A stretch of 64,000 nucleotides of DNA from Microbacteriaceae bacterium. Lineage in GTDB: Bacteria; Actinomycetota; Actinomycetes; Actinomycetales; Microbacteriaceae. The notes below the pieces were generated by a model. That model did not search any database and had not been told where the DNA came from. It saw nothing but the letters and a program-made list of their open reading frames with translations. Position 1 is the first letter of the stretch. Each line of letters starts with the position of its first letter. Location of the stretch: contig RDDZ01000039.1 in assembly GCA_003852775.1 (NCBI GenBank), forward strand, positions 1-64,000, given 5' to 3'. Positions 52,729 to 61,420 of this stretch are shown in pieces. Position numbers and translations under genes: made by a program.

Positions 52729-53423
52729 CTCCGGGCGGGTCCCTCCGCGGATTCGCGGGGCGTCTCGGGGTCGAGCAGCGCGGCGCGGCGCAGCTCGACG
52801 AGGCGGGCCAGCTCGTCGAGGGGATCGGGGTGGTCGTCCACCCGGAGGTCGACGTCGAGCTCCGGAGGGAAGGTGCGCTCGCCGCCGATGCGGGCCACCT
52901 GCACGGCCGCGCTCTGCCTGCCGCGCCGATCGCCGCCCGCACGGTCGGCGGCTGCGAGCGCGGCGACGAGTCGCGCGGCGAAGCCGACCGCCTCATCCCC
53001 GGGACCGACGGGATCCTCGAGCACGCCGAACTCGTCGATGAGGGCGTCGAGCACCTCCGGTCCTGTGAGCAGGTTGCCGACCGCCACGGCGTCCGCGTCG
53101 ACGAGCTCGCCGGCCCAGGCGGAGGCACGCTCGCCGGTCCATGCGGCGGCCGGGCCGTCGAGGGGCAGCGCCGACACCTGGCGGAGCGCGGATCCGCCGT
53201 CCCACGACGGCACCCGGCCGACCGCGGCGGGCGCGCTGTCGCCGGCCGCGAGCGCGTCGAGCAGTCGTCCACGCAGGGCGCGGTTGGTCCATGCCTGGCT
53301 GGCGACGGCGCCGACCGCGGGGTCGATCGCGATCGTCGCGTTGCCGACGGCGAGGGAGCGGCTCGCGGTGGCCGCCCCGATGAGTCCGCGCTCGGGGTCA
53401 CGGGCGAGCAGCGTGAACGTCAC
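52725..53423 (-). CDS. DUF1028 domain protein (Ntn-hydrolase-like fold)
   Basis: 232 residues; GTG at 53423. The DUF1028 pattern is clear: VTFTLLARDPERGLIGAATA at the start, AVGAVASQAWTNRALRGRLL, and GPEVLDALIDEFG. DUF1028 proteins have an Ntn-hydrolase-like fold and are often linked with peptide ABC transporters; the substrate is unknown (peptide or amide hydrolysis is an inference). It is divergent from the SBP gene. Confidence 0.85.
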   Translation of the reverse strand: MTFTLLARDPERGLIGAATASRSLAVGNATIAIDPAVGAVASQAWTNRALRGRLLDALAAGDSAPAAVGRVPSWDGGSALRQVSALPLDGPAAAWTGERASAWAGELVDADAVAVGNLLTGPEVLDALIDEFGVLEDPVGPGDEAVGFAARLVAALAAADRAGGDRRGRQSAAVQVARIGGERTFPPELDVDLRVDDHPDPLDELARLVELRRAALLDPETPRESAEGPARS

Positions 53424-53508
53424 GAGGGCTCCGGGCGGGTGCGGCTCATGTGACGATCCTGTTTCATCCGACCGTCCGCGCTTGTCATCCACGCATCCGG
53501 TGTTCATA

Positions 53509-53534
53509 CTGATCAAATCATCAGCAAACTGATG
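53509..53534. promoter_or_regulatory. overlapping inverted repeats upstream of the peptide ABC operon
   Basis: CATCAGCAAACTGATG (53519-53534) is a perfect 6-bp-arm palindrome; with CTGAT at 53509-53513 it forms a second overlapping pair. The unit CTGAT/ATCAG thus occurs three times, alternating. Located 60-85 bp before the SBP gene, in the divergent DUF1028/SBP region. Confidence 0.55.
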
Positions 53535-53594
53535 TTAGCCCGTAACGTACCAGCACCACCCCACCTGCCCCGTTCATCACACGATTGGTCGCAC

Positions 53595-55121
53595 ATGAAC
53601 CGACGCATTCCCCTCCTCGCAACGGCGGCGGCGGTCGCCCTCGCCCTCGCCGGATGCACCACCGGCACGGGCGTCGACCTGGGCGGCTCCTCATCCGGGG
53701 CCACCTTCGTCGCCGCGATCGGCGGCGAGCCGGACCAGCTCGACCCGCACAAGACCAGCTCCTACTTCTCCTTCGAGGTACTCGAGAACGTGTTCGACAC
53801 CCTCGTGCAGCCCGACGACCAGCTCCAGATGGAGCCCGCCCTCGCCACCAGCTGGGAGACCTCCGACGACCAGCTCACCTGGACCTTCCACCTGCGTGAC
53901 GACGTGACCTTCCAGGACGGATCGGCGTTCACCGCCGCCGACGTCGTCTACTCCTACGAGCGCATCATCGACGAGAACCTCTCCAACGCCTGGAAGTTCT
54001 CCTCGGTGGCGAGCGTGACCGCCTCCGACGACACGACCGTCGTCATCACGCTCACGCAGCCGACCCCGAACCTGCTGTCGAACCTCGGCGGATTCAAGGG
54101 CATGGCGATCGTGCAGAAGAAGAACGTCGAGGACGGCGACATCGCGACCGCGCCCATCGGCACCGGCCCCTACCAGCTCACCGAGTACGTCGCCGGCGAC
54201 CACATCACCCTCACCGCCAACCCCGACTACTGGGGCGGCGCGCCGAAGATCGAGACCATCGAGTACAAGTTCATCTCCGAGCCGGCCACCGCACTCGCCG
54301 CCCTCAAGAGCGGCGAGATCCAGTGGACGGATGTCGTGCCGCCCCAGCAGGTCGACTCGCTCGAGGATGACAGCTCGATCAGCGTCGGCGTGACGCCCTC
54401 GAGCGACTACTGGTACCTCGCGCTCAACGAAGCGAAGGCACCGTGGAACGACGTGAAGGTGCGCCAGGCGATCGCCTACGCGATCGACCGCACCGCGATC
54501 ATCCAGGCAGTCAGCTACGGCACCGCGCAGGCCAACCAGCTCGCGATCCCCGAGGCGAGCGCCTGGTACACGGAGTACGACACCTACCCGCAGACCGCCG
54601 ACCTCGACACCGCCAAGCAGCTCCTGGCGGAGGCCGGGTACACGGGCGGCACGCTCGACATGCTCGCCACGAGCGACTACCCGGAGACGGTGACGGCCGC
54701 GCAGATCATCGCCTCGAACCTCGAGCCGCTCGGCATCACGGTCAACATCCGTCAGCCCGACTTCTCGACCTGGCTCGACGAGCAGAACAGCGGCAACTTC
54801 GACATGCTCATGATGGGCTGGCTCGGCAACATCGACCCCGACGACTTCTACTACGCGCAGCACCACACGGACGGCTCCAGCAACGCGCAGAAGTACTCCA
54901 ACGCCGAGGTCGACGCCTTCCTCGACGCGGGACGGGTCGAGACCGACCAGGACAAGCGGAAGGACGACTACGCCCAGGCGGCGAAGATCATCGCCGACGA
55001 GGCCAGCTACATCTACCTCTACAACCCGGCGGTCATCCAGATCTGGTCGCCGAAGCTCGAGGGGTATGAGGCGCGCGCCGACCGCGCGATCCGCTTCAAG
55101 GACGCGAGCCTCGCGAAGTAG
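53595..55121 (+). CDS. ABC transporter substrate-binding lipoprotein (SBP_bac_5, peptide type)
   Basis: 508 residues. Lipobox ALAGC (Cys21), then an SBP_bac_5 domain with the family signature near the N-terminus (ALATSWETSDDQLTWTFHLR and DDVTFQDGSAFTAADVVYSY) and a C-terminal lobe ending in QIWSPKLEGYE. Binds peptides or similar small solutes outside the membrane and delivers them to the permease. ATG at 53595 starts the signal peptide but has no clear ribosome site. First gene of a four-gene operon. Confidence 0.93.
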   Translation: MNRRIPLLATAAAVALALAGCTTGTGVDLGGSSSGATFVAAIGGEPDQLDPHKTSSYFSFEVLENVFDTLVQPDDQLQMEPALATSWETSDDQLTWTFHLRDDVTFQDGSAFTAADVVYSYERIIDENLSNAWKFSSVASVTASDDTTVVITLTQPTPNLLSNLGGFKGMAIVQKKNVEDGDIATAPIGTGPYQLTEYVAGDHITLTANPDYWGGAPKIETIEYKFISEPATALAALKSGEIQWTDVVPPQQVDSLEDDSSISVGVTPSSDYWYLALNEAKAPWNDVKVRQAIAYAIDRTAIIQAVSYGTAQANQLAIPEASAWYTEYDTYPQTADLDTAKQLLAEAGYTGGTLDMLATSDYPETVTAAQIIASNLEPLGITVNIRQPDFSTWLDEQNSGNFDMLMMGWLGNIDPDDFYYAQHHTDGSSNAQKYSNAEVDAFLDAGRVETDQDKRKDDYAQAAKIIADEASYIYLYNPAVIQIWSPKLEGYEARADRAIRFKDASLAK

Positions 55122-55131
55122 CATCCCCGCA

Positions 55132-55170
55132 GCGGATCGGGGAGGTCGCCCCGCGGCCTCCCCGATCCGC
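55132..55170 (+). terminator. intercistronic hairpin after the substrate-binding protein gene
   Basis: Perfect 14-bp stem (55132-55145 with 55157-55170), loop 11 nt, starting 10 nt after the SBP stop. In SBP-permease operons such hairpins partly terminate or protect the mRNA so that the binding protein is made in excess. Confidence 0.6.
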
Positions 55171-55211
55171 TCATCGCTCGTCAGCACCCACACCCGCGAA
55201 GGAGGGCATCG

Positions 55212-56177
55212 ATGAGGATCTCCCCCGCACCCGTGCTCCGCTTCCTCGGACTGCGGCTGCTGTCCTCGGCGATCGTGCTGCTCGGCGTGATCGTCGTCGT
55301 GTTCGCCCTCGTACACCTCGTGCCCGGAGACCCGGTGCGGCTGGCGCTCGGCACCCGGTACAGCCCGGAGGCGTACCAGGCGCTCCGCGAGGCGTCCGGG
55401 CTCGACCGCCCCCTCCTCGTGCAGTTCTTCTCCTACGTCGGCAACGCCCTCACCGGCAACCTCGGCGTCAGCTTCCGCAACGGCGGCACCGTGACCGACA
55501 TCCTGCTCGGCCGGCTGCCCGCCACGGTGTCGCTCGCGCTCGTGGGCATCGTCATCGCCCTCGTGATCGCGCTGCCCGCCGGCATCTGGTCGGCGCTGCG
55601 CGAGGGACGGGTGAGCGACATCATCGTGCGGCTCACGAGCCAGCTCGGCGTCTCGGTGCCCGACTTCTGGCTCGGGATGCTGCTCATCACCCTCTTCTCC
55701 TCCGTACTGCGGGTGCTGCCGTCGAGCGGATACGCCCCCGCGGGAGAGGACCCGCTGGGCTGGCTCCAGCACGTGATCCTTCCGGGGCTCACGGTCGGAC
55801 TCATCGCCGGCGCGATCATGACCCGCTACATCCGCGCCGCCGTGGTCGACGTCGCCGGGGCGGGCTTCGTGCGCACCGCGGTCTCCAAGGGGCTGCCCGG
55901 CCGGATCGTCACCTTCCGGCACATCCTGCGCAACGCGCTCGTGCCCGTGCTCACGATCGCCGGCATCCAACTGGCCACGATCCTCGGCGGCGTGATCGTC
56001 GTCGAGGTGGTGTTCGCCTGGCCGGGTCTGGGGAGGCTCGTCTACGACTCCGTCGCCGCGCGCGACTACCCCGTCATCCAGGGCGCGATCCTGCTGATTG
56101 CCGCCATGTTCCTGCTCATCAACCTGATCGTCGACGTGCTCTACGCCCTCGTCGACCCCCGCATCCGGCTGGCCTGA
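55212..56177 (+). CDS. peptide ABC transporter permease, DppB type
   Basis: 321 residues, six membrane helices, with VVVFALVHLVPGDPVRLALG at the start (DppB family) and the EAA loop AVSKGLPGRIVTFRHILRNA. Length and pattern fit DppB/OppB. ATG at 55212 behind GAAGGAGGGC. Forms a heterodimeric channel with the following DppC-type protein. Confidence 0.94.
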   Translation: MRISPAPVLRFLGLRLLSSAIVLLGVIVVVFALVHLVPGDPVRLALGTRYSPEAYQALREASGLDRPLLVQFFSYVGNALTGNLGVSFRNGGTVTDILLGRLPATVSLALVGIVIALVIALPAGIWSALREGRVSDIIVRLTSQLGVSVPDFWLGMLLITLFSSVLRVLPSSGYAPAGEDPLGWLQHVILPGLTVGLIAGAIMTRYIRAAVVDVAGAGFVRTAVSKGLPGRIVTFRHILRNALVPVLTIAGIQLATILGGVIVVEVVFAWPGLGRLVYDSVAARDYPVIQGAILLIAAMFLLINLIVDVLYALVDPRIRLA

Positions 56178-56194
56178 GAAACGGAGAGGAACGG

Positions 56195-57109
56195 ATGACG
56201 CAGACCACCCCGGCCGCGGAGCCCGCCGCCCTCACGGGCGCGCCGGCCCAGCAGCGCCTGCCCGCGTGGCGGCTGCTCGCCGCCAACCCGCTGACGCTGG
56301 CGAGCGCCATCGTGCTCGCGGTGATCGTGCTGCTCGCGCTCCTCGGGCCGTTCATCTCGCCGTACGGCATCAACGAGATCGACGTGTCGAGGCAGCTGCA
56401 GCCGCCGAGCGCCGCGCACTGGTTCGGAACCGACGACCTCGGCCGCGACATCCTCTCGCGCGTGCTGCACGCGATCGGCATCTCGCTGCTCATCGCCGTC
56501 TGCGCCGTCACCTTCGCCTTCCTCGTGGGGGTCGCCTTCGGCACCGTCGCGGGGTACGCGGGCGGCATCGTCGACATGGTCATCTCGCGGGTCACCGACG
56601 TGCTGTTCGCGTTCCCGGTGCTGCTGCTCGCGCTCGCGATCGTCGCGATCTTCCAGCCGGGACTCGTCACCACGGTCGTCGCGATCGGCATCGTCTACAC
56701 GCCGATCTTCGCCCGGATCGCGCGTGGCAGCGCCCTCTCGGTGCGCAGCTCGCCGTTCGTGCAGGTGTCGCAGACGATGGGCACGCCCGCGCGCACGATC
56801 CTGCTTCGACACGTGCTGCCGAACATCACGGGTCCGCTCATCGTGCAGACCTCGCTCTCGCTCGCCTTCGCGATCCTGTCCGAGGCGGCGCTGTCATTCC
56901 TCGGCCTCGGCATCCAACCGCCGACGCCGTCCCTCGGCGGGATGCTGTTCGCCGCGCAGGGGTTCCTGGCCCAGGCCTGGTGGATGAGCGTCTTCCCGGG
57001 CGTGACGATCCTCGTGACGGCCCTCGCCTTCAACCTCATCGGAGACGGGTTGCGCGACGTGCTCGACCCGCGCCAGCGCAGCCTCATCGAGGCCAGGAGG
57101 TCGCGATGA
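56195..57109 (+). CDS. peptide ABC transporter permease, DppC type
   Basis: 304 residues, six membrane helices; FGTDDLGRDILSRVLHAI is the DppC signature and QTMGTPARTILLRHVLPNI the EAA loop. It starts 17 nt after the DppB-type gene and overlaps the ATPase gene by 4 nt (ATGA). Confidence 0.94.
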   Translation: MTQTTPAAEPAALTGAPAQQRLPAWRLLAANPLTLASAIVLAVIVLLALLGPFISPYGINEIDVSRQLQPPSAAHWFGTDDLGRDILSRVLHAIGISLLIAVCAVTFAFLVGVAFGTVAGYAGGIVDMVISRVTDVLFAFPVLLLALAIVAIFQPGLVTTVVAIGIVYTPIFARIARGSALSVRSSPFVQVSQTMGTPARTILLRHVLPNITGPLIVQTSLSLAFAILSEAALSFLGLGIQPPTPSLGGMLFAAQGFLAQAWWMSVFPGVTILVTALAFNLIGDGLRDVLDPRQRSLIEARRSR

Positions 57110-58722
57110 CCGCCCCCATCCTCCGGGTCGACGAGCTCACGGTGTCGATCGGGCGCCACGACATCGTGCGCGGGGTCTCCTTCGCGGTAGAGGCAGGCGG
57201 CACGCTCGGCATCGTGGGCGAGTCCGGCTCCGGCAAGTCGATGACCGTGCTCGCGGCCACCGGGCTCATCGACGCCCCCGGCCGCCGCGTCGGCGGATCC
57301 AGCCTGCTCGCGGGGGCGGACGGCACCCCGATCCAGCTGGTCGACGCACCGCCGAAGCGTCTGCGCTCGGTGCACGGCGACCGGGTGGGCTTCGTGTTCC
57401 AGGACCCCTCCACCTCGCTCAACCCGCTGCTCACGATCGGCAGGCAGATCGCCGAGCCGCTGGAGGTGCACCGGCGGATGACCCGCAGACAGGCGGCGGC
57501 GCGGGCGGTCGAGCTGCTCGAGGCGGTCGGCATCCCGAACCCGGCGGATCGCGTGGACGCGTACCCGCACCAGCTCTCCGGCGGCCAGCGCCAGCGCGCC
57601 ATGATCGCGATCGCGCTCGCCTGCGACCCCGCGCTGCTCGTGGCCGACGAGCCGACCACCGCGCTCGACGTCACCACGCAGGCGCAGATCATCGAACTGG
57701 TCCGCGCCCTGCAGCACAACCGCGGCACGGCCGTCGTGTGGATCAGCCACGACCTCGGCGTGATCGGGCAGGTGGCCGACGAGGTCACCGTGCTGCGGGC
57801 GGGGCGCGCCGTGGAGCAGCGGCCGATCCTCGACGTCTACGAGCGCCCGCACGACGCGTACACGAAGGAGCTGCTCGCCGCCCGACCGCGCGTCGTCGCG
57901 GGCGCGGGCCCCACCCCCGTCGCCGGGGCCGAGCCGCTTCTCGAGGTGCGACAGCTCGACGTGCGCTTCTCGATCTCCACCCCCACCGGCAGGCGGCAGA
58001 TCCACGCCGTCGACGACGTGTCGTTCACGGTGCGCCGCGGCACCACGACGGCGATCGTCGGCGAATCGGGCTCAGGCAAGTCGACGGTGGCCAATGTGCT
58101 GACCCGCCTCGTCGAGCCGCGCTCGGGCAGCGCGACGCTCGGCGGACGGGACGTGCTGCACGGCCCCCGTGCCGACCGGCGGCGCATCGCGATGGTCTTC
58201 CAGGACCCCTTCGCCTCCCTCGACCCGCGGCGTACCGTGGGGGACACCGTCGAGGAGCCCCTGCGCGTGCACGGGCTCGCGGGGGATTCGACCGGCCGCC
58301 GGGCACGTGTCGAGGAGCTACTCGGTCTGGTGGACCTGGATCCCGGACTCCGCACCCGGTACCCGCACGAGCTCTCGGGCGGGCAGCGGCAGCGCGTCTC
58401 GATCGCGCGCGCCCTCGCCCTCGAGCCCGAGCTGGTGATCCTCGACGAGGCGACGGCGTCACTGGACGTGTCGATCCAGAAGCGGGTGCTCGCGCTGCTG
58501 CGTCGCCTGCAGGAGCGGAGTGGTCTCACCTTCCTGTTCATCGCGCACGACCTCGCGATCGTGCAGGAGATGAGCCACGACGTCGTGGTGATGCAGCACG
58601 GGCGCGTCGTGGAGTCGGCCCCGGCACCCGAGCTGTTCGCGGACCCCCGGGAGGACTACACGCGCCGCCTGCTCGAGGCCGTCCCACCGGAGCTCCCGCG
58701 CGCCGCACGCGCGGAGTGGTGA
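57106..58722 (+). CDS. fused DppD-DppF ABC transporter ATPase
   Basis: 538 residues with two complete ABC domains. Domain 1 (about 1-270): Walker A GESGSGKSM, signature QLSGGQRQR, Walker B LLVADEPTT. Domain 2 (about 285-535): Walker A GESGSGKST, signature ELSGGQRQR, Walker B LVILDEATA. Note that the second Walker B carries Glu-Ala instead of Glu-Pro. Both sites look catalytically competent. It energises the peptide permeases. The fusion replaces separate DppD and DppF subunits. Confidence 0.95.
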   Translation: MTAPILRVDELTVSIGRHDIVRGVSFAVEAGGTLGIVGESGSGKSMTVLAATGLIDAPGRRVGGSSLLAGADGTPIQLVDAPPKRLRSVHGDRVGFVFQDPSTSLNPLLTIGRQIAEPLEVHRRMTRRQAAARAVELLEAVGIPNPADRVDAYPHQLSGGQRQRAMIAIALACDPALLVADEPTTALDVTTQAQIIELVRALQHNRGTAVVWISHDLGVIGQVADEVTVLRAGRAVEQRPILDVYERPHDAYTKELLAARPRVVAGAGPTPVAGAEPLLEVRQLDVRFSISTPTGRRQIHAVDDVSFTVRRGTTTAIVGESGSGKSTVANVLTRLVEPRSGSATLGGRDVLHGPRADRRRIAMVFQDPFASLDPRRTVGDTVEEPLRVHGLAGDSTGRRARVEELLGLVDLDPGLRTRYPHELSGGQRQRVSIARALALEPELVILDEATASLDVSIQKRVLALLRRLQERSGLTFLFIAHDLAIVQEMSHDVVVMQHGRVVESAPAPELFADPREDYTRRLLEAVPPELPRAARAEW

Positions 58723-58731
58723 GCGGGGCCC

Positions 58732-59739
58732 TCAGCCGATCGCACTCGACTCGCGCACCACGAGCTCGGGTTGGAACACGACCTGCCGGGGGGCGAGGCC
58801 GGGATCGTCCGCCTCCTCGAGCAGGATGCGCAGCGCGGTCTGCCCGATGAGGCGACTCGGCTGGCGGATCGAGCTGAGCGGCACGACGGTCGCGGCGGCG
58901 AAGTCGATGTCGTCGTAGCCCACGATCGCGACGTCCTCGGGCACGCGCACCTCGCCGCGCATGACGAGCGCCTGCAGCAGCCCGACGGCGAGCAGGTCGT
59001 TGGCGGCGAACACCGCGTCGGGGCGTTCGGAGGCCGGTCGCGCAGCGAGCGCCTCCCCCATCCGCCGCCCCTCGAGCACGGAGAGCGCCGTGCCCTCGAG
59101 CACCTCGAGCGTCGCATCCGGCACCGCGGCGACGGCGTCGCGCGCGCCCGCGAGACGGTCGGCGACCTGACGGATGGCGAGCGGACCCGCGACGAACGCG
59201 ACGCGGCGGCGGCCCTGCTCGAGCAGGTGGGTCACGGCCGTGCGGCCGCCCGCATGGTCGTCGACCGACACCGAGCTCAGCACGTCGTCCTCCGCCATGC
59301 GGTCGACGAGCACGACGGGTGTGCCGAGCGCGCGCAGTCGCTCGAGGCGTTCCCGGATGTCGCCGAGGGGCGAGACGAGCACGCCGCGGACGCGCTGCTC
59401 CTCGAAGAGGTCGAGGTAGGCGGCCTCGCGCTCGGGCTTCTCGTCGCTGTCGCCGAGCAGCACGGCGACGCCGTGCTCGGCCGCCTCGTCCTCGGCGCCG
59501 CGGGCGATGTCGGTGAAGAAGGGGTTGCGCGCATCGAGCACGACGAGCCCGACGGAGCTCGAGCGTCCGGCGCGCAGCTGGCGGGCGGCGTCGTTGCGCA
59601 CGTAGCCGAGCTCGCGGATGGCATCGTGCACACGGCCGACCACGGCATCCGAGACCCGGTCGGGGCGGTTGAGAACGTTCGAGACGGTTCCGACGGAGAC
59701 GCCGGCGCGCTCGGCCACGTCGCGGATCGAGACCGCCAT
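58732..59739 (-). CDS. LacI-family regulator of rhamnose catabolism
   Basis: 335 residues. N-terminal HTH (about 4-50; DVAERAGVSVGTVSNVLNRP, with the hinge helix AARQLRAGRS) and a periplasmic-binding-protein-like domain with VSPLGDIRERLE, VDDHAGGRTAVTHLLEQG and AIVGYDDIDFA. Divergent from the rhamnose operon and with an operator beside that promoter, so it most likely represses it until rhamnose or a derivative binds. Converges on the ABC ATPase gene. Confidence 0.92.
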   Translation of the reverse strand: MAVSIRDVAERAGVSVGTVSNVLNRPDRVSDAVVGRVHDAIRELGYVRNDAARQLRAGRSSSVGLVVLDARNPFFTDIARGAEDEAAEHGVAVLLGDSDEKPEREAAYLDLFEEQRVRGVLVSPLGDIRERLERLRALGTPVVLVDRMAEDDVLSSVSVDDHAGGRTAVTHLLEQGRRRVAFVAGPLAIRQVADRLAGARDAVAAVPDATLEVLEGTALSVLEGRRMGEALAARPASERPDAVFAANDLLAVGLLQALVMRGEVRVPEDVAIVGYDDIDFAAATVVPLSSIRQPSRLIGQTALRILLEEADDPGLAPRQVVFQPELVVRESSAIG

Positions 59740-59790
59740 CGGCTCCCCTTCCCCTCACGTGGTCACGCGGTTGCGACACTAGCGGACGAC

Positions 59791-59819
59791 TTGACCTCCG
59801 CCGGGGCGCGCCCTACTGT
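59791..59819 (+). promoter_or_regulatory. promoter of the rhamnose operon
   Basis: TTGACC (59791-59796), 17-nt spacer, TACTGT (59814-59819). The best sigma-70-type promoter in the window; transcription should start near 59826. Confidence 0.7.
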
Positions 59820-59830
59820 AGCCCTGATGG

Positions 59831-59842
59831 TGAATCGTTTCA
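59831..59842. promoter_or_regulatory. LacI-family operator
   Basis: TGAATCGTTTCA fits the LacI/GalR consensus TGAAACGTTTCA with one change and lies just after the expected transcription start, where binding would block initiation. Confidence 0.75.
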
Positions 59843-59862
59843 ACGACGAGACAGTAGGAAAC

Positions 59863-61029
59863 ATGACCGACCTCACCGCGATCGCGCCCCTCCTCGACGA
59901 GCAGGCCATCGAGCTCCCGTCCTGGGCCTTCGGCAACTCCGGCACCCGCTTCAAGGTGTTCGCGCAGCCCGGCGTGCCGCGCGACCCCTACGAGAAGATC
60001 TCCGACGCCGCGCAGGTGCACCGCCACACGGGCCTCGCGCCGACGGTCGCGCTGCACATCCCGTGGGACAAGGTCGACGACTACACCGACCTCGCCCGCC
60101 ACGCCGAGGAGAACGGCGTCGCGCTCGGCACCATCAACTCCAACACCTTCCAGGACGACGTCTACAAGCTCGGCTCGCTCACCCACAGCGACCCCGCCAT
60201 TCGACAGAAGGCCATCGACCACCACTTCGAGTGCATCGACATCATGCACGCGACCGGCAGCCGCGACCTCAAGATCTGGCTCGCCGACGGCACCAACTAC
60301 CCGGGCCAGGACGACATCCGCGGCCGCCAGGATCGCCTCGCCGACTCGCTCGCGAAGATCTACGAGCGCCTCGGCGACGAGCAGCGCCTCGTGCTCGAGT
60401 ACAAGTTCTTCGAGCCGGCGTTCTACCACACCGATGTTCCGGACTGGGGCACGGCCTACGCGCAGGTGGCCGCCCTCGGCGAGCGCGCCGTCGTGTGCCT
60501 CGACACGGGCCACCACGCGCCCGGCACCAACATCGAGTTCATCGTCATGCAGCTGCTGCGCCTCGGTCGCCTCGGCTCGTTCGACTTCAACTCGCGCTTC
60601 TACGCCGACGACGACCTCATCGTGGGGGCGGCCGACCCGTTCCAGCTCTTCCGCATCATCTTCGAGGTCGTGCGCGGCGGCGGCTACGGCCGCGACTCCG
60701 ACGTCGCGTTCATGCTCGACCAGTGCCACAACATCGAGGACAAGATCCCCGGTCAGATCCGCAGCGTGCTCAACGTGCAGGAGATGACGGCGCGCGCGCT
60801 GCTCGTCGACCGCGAGGCGCTCGCCGCCGCGCAGGCCGCGGGCGACGTGCTCGCTGCGAACGGCATCCTCATGGACGCCTTCTACACGGATGTGCGCCCC
60901 GGCCTCGCCGCGTACCGCGAGGCGAAGGGCCTCGCGGGCGACCCCATGGCCGCGTACGCGGCGTCGGGCTACGCGCAGAGCATCATCGACGGTCGCCAGG
61001 GCGGCGCGCAGGCGGGTTGGGGGGCCTGA
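59863..61029 (+). CDS. rhaI: L-rhamnose isomerase
   Basis: 388 residues, RhaI type (Pseudomonas stutzeri/Rhizobium-like, shorter than E. coli RhaA). Metal-ligand segments are LVLEYKFFEPAFY (Glu), CLDTGHHAPGTN (Asp and His) and DPFQLFRIIFE after SFDFNSRFYADDD (Asp). Converts L-rhamnose to L-rhamnulose. ATG at 59863 is preferred for its AGTAGGAAAC site; an in-frame ATG at 59827 would be at the operator. First gene of the rha operon. Confidence 0.93.
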   Translation: MTDLTAIAPLLDEQAIELPSWAFGNSGTRFKVFAQPGVPRDPYEKISDAAQVHRHTGLAPTVALHIPWDKVDDYTDLARHAEENGVALGTINSNTFQDDVYKLGSLTHSDPAIRQKAIDHHFECIDIMHATGSRDLKIWLADGTNYPGQDDIRGRQDRLADSLAKIYERLGDEQRLVLEYKFFEPAFYHTDVPDWGTAYAQVAALGERAVVCLDTGHHAPGTNIEFIVMQLLRLGRLGSFDFNSRFYADDDLIVGAADPFQLFRIIFEVVRGGGYGRDSDVAFMLDQCHNIEDKIPGQIRSVLNVQEMTARALLVDREALAAAQAAGDVLAANGILMDAFYTDVRPGLAAYREAKGLAGDPMAAYAASGYAQSIIDGRQGGAQAGWGA

Positions 61030-61033
61030 CCCC

Positions 61034-61390
61034 ATGGCACGGCCGGCGGTGCAGCGGGTGTGCTTCCAGCTGCAGGTGAAGCCCGAGCGGATGGCGGAGT
61101 ACGTCGAGCGGCACCGCGCCGTGTGGCCCGACATGCTGCGCGCGATCGCGGACGCCGGGCGACGCAACTACTCCCTCTTCCTGCGGGAGGACGGCCTGCT
61201 CATCGGCTACTACGAGACCGACGACGACGCCGCATCCACCGCCGCGCTCGCCGCGGACCCGCGCACGGCCGCGTGGGAGGCCGAGGCCGCCGACTTCTTC
61301 GCCGCGCTCCCCGGCGCCCGCCCCGACCAGGGCGCGCCGCAGCTCACCGAGGTCTTCCACCTCGAGGACCAGCTCGCCGCCCTCACCTGA
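61034..61390 (+). CDS. rhaM: L-rhamnose mutarotase
   Basis: 118 residues of the RhaM family: VQRVCFQLQVKPERMAEYVE, HRAVWPDMLRAIADAGRRNY (catalytic His) and LFLREDGLLIGYYET (Tyr pair). Interconverts the anomers of rhamnose so that the isomerase receives the right one. Begins 4 nt after rhaI. Confidence 0.93.
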   Translation: MARPAVQRVCFQLQVKPERMAEYVERHRAVWPDMLRAIADAGRRNYSLFLREDGLLIGYYETDDDAASTAALAADPRTAAWEAEAADFFAALPGARPDQGAPQLTEVFHLEDQLAALT

Positions 61391-61420
61391 CGATCACGAC
61401 CGAGACAGAGGACCCTCCCC

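Noticed and set aside
57106..58722. Fused ABC ATPase considered a sequencing artefact joining two genes
   Set aside because: A natural linker of about 20 residues joins two complete domains, frame and codon use are continuous, and such fusions are common in actinobacteria.
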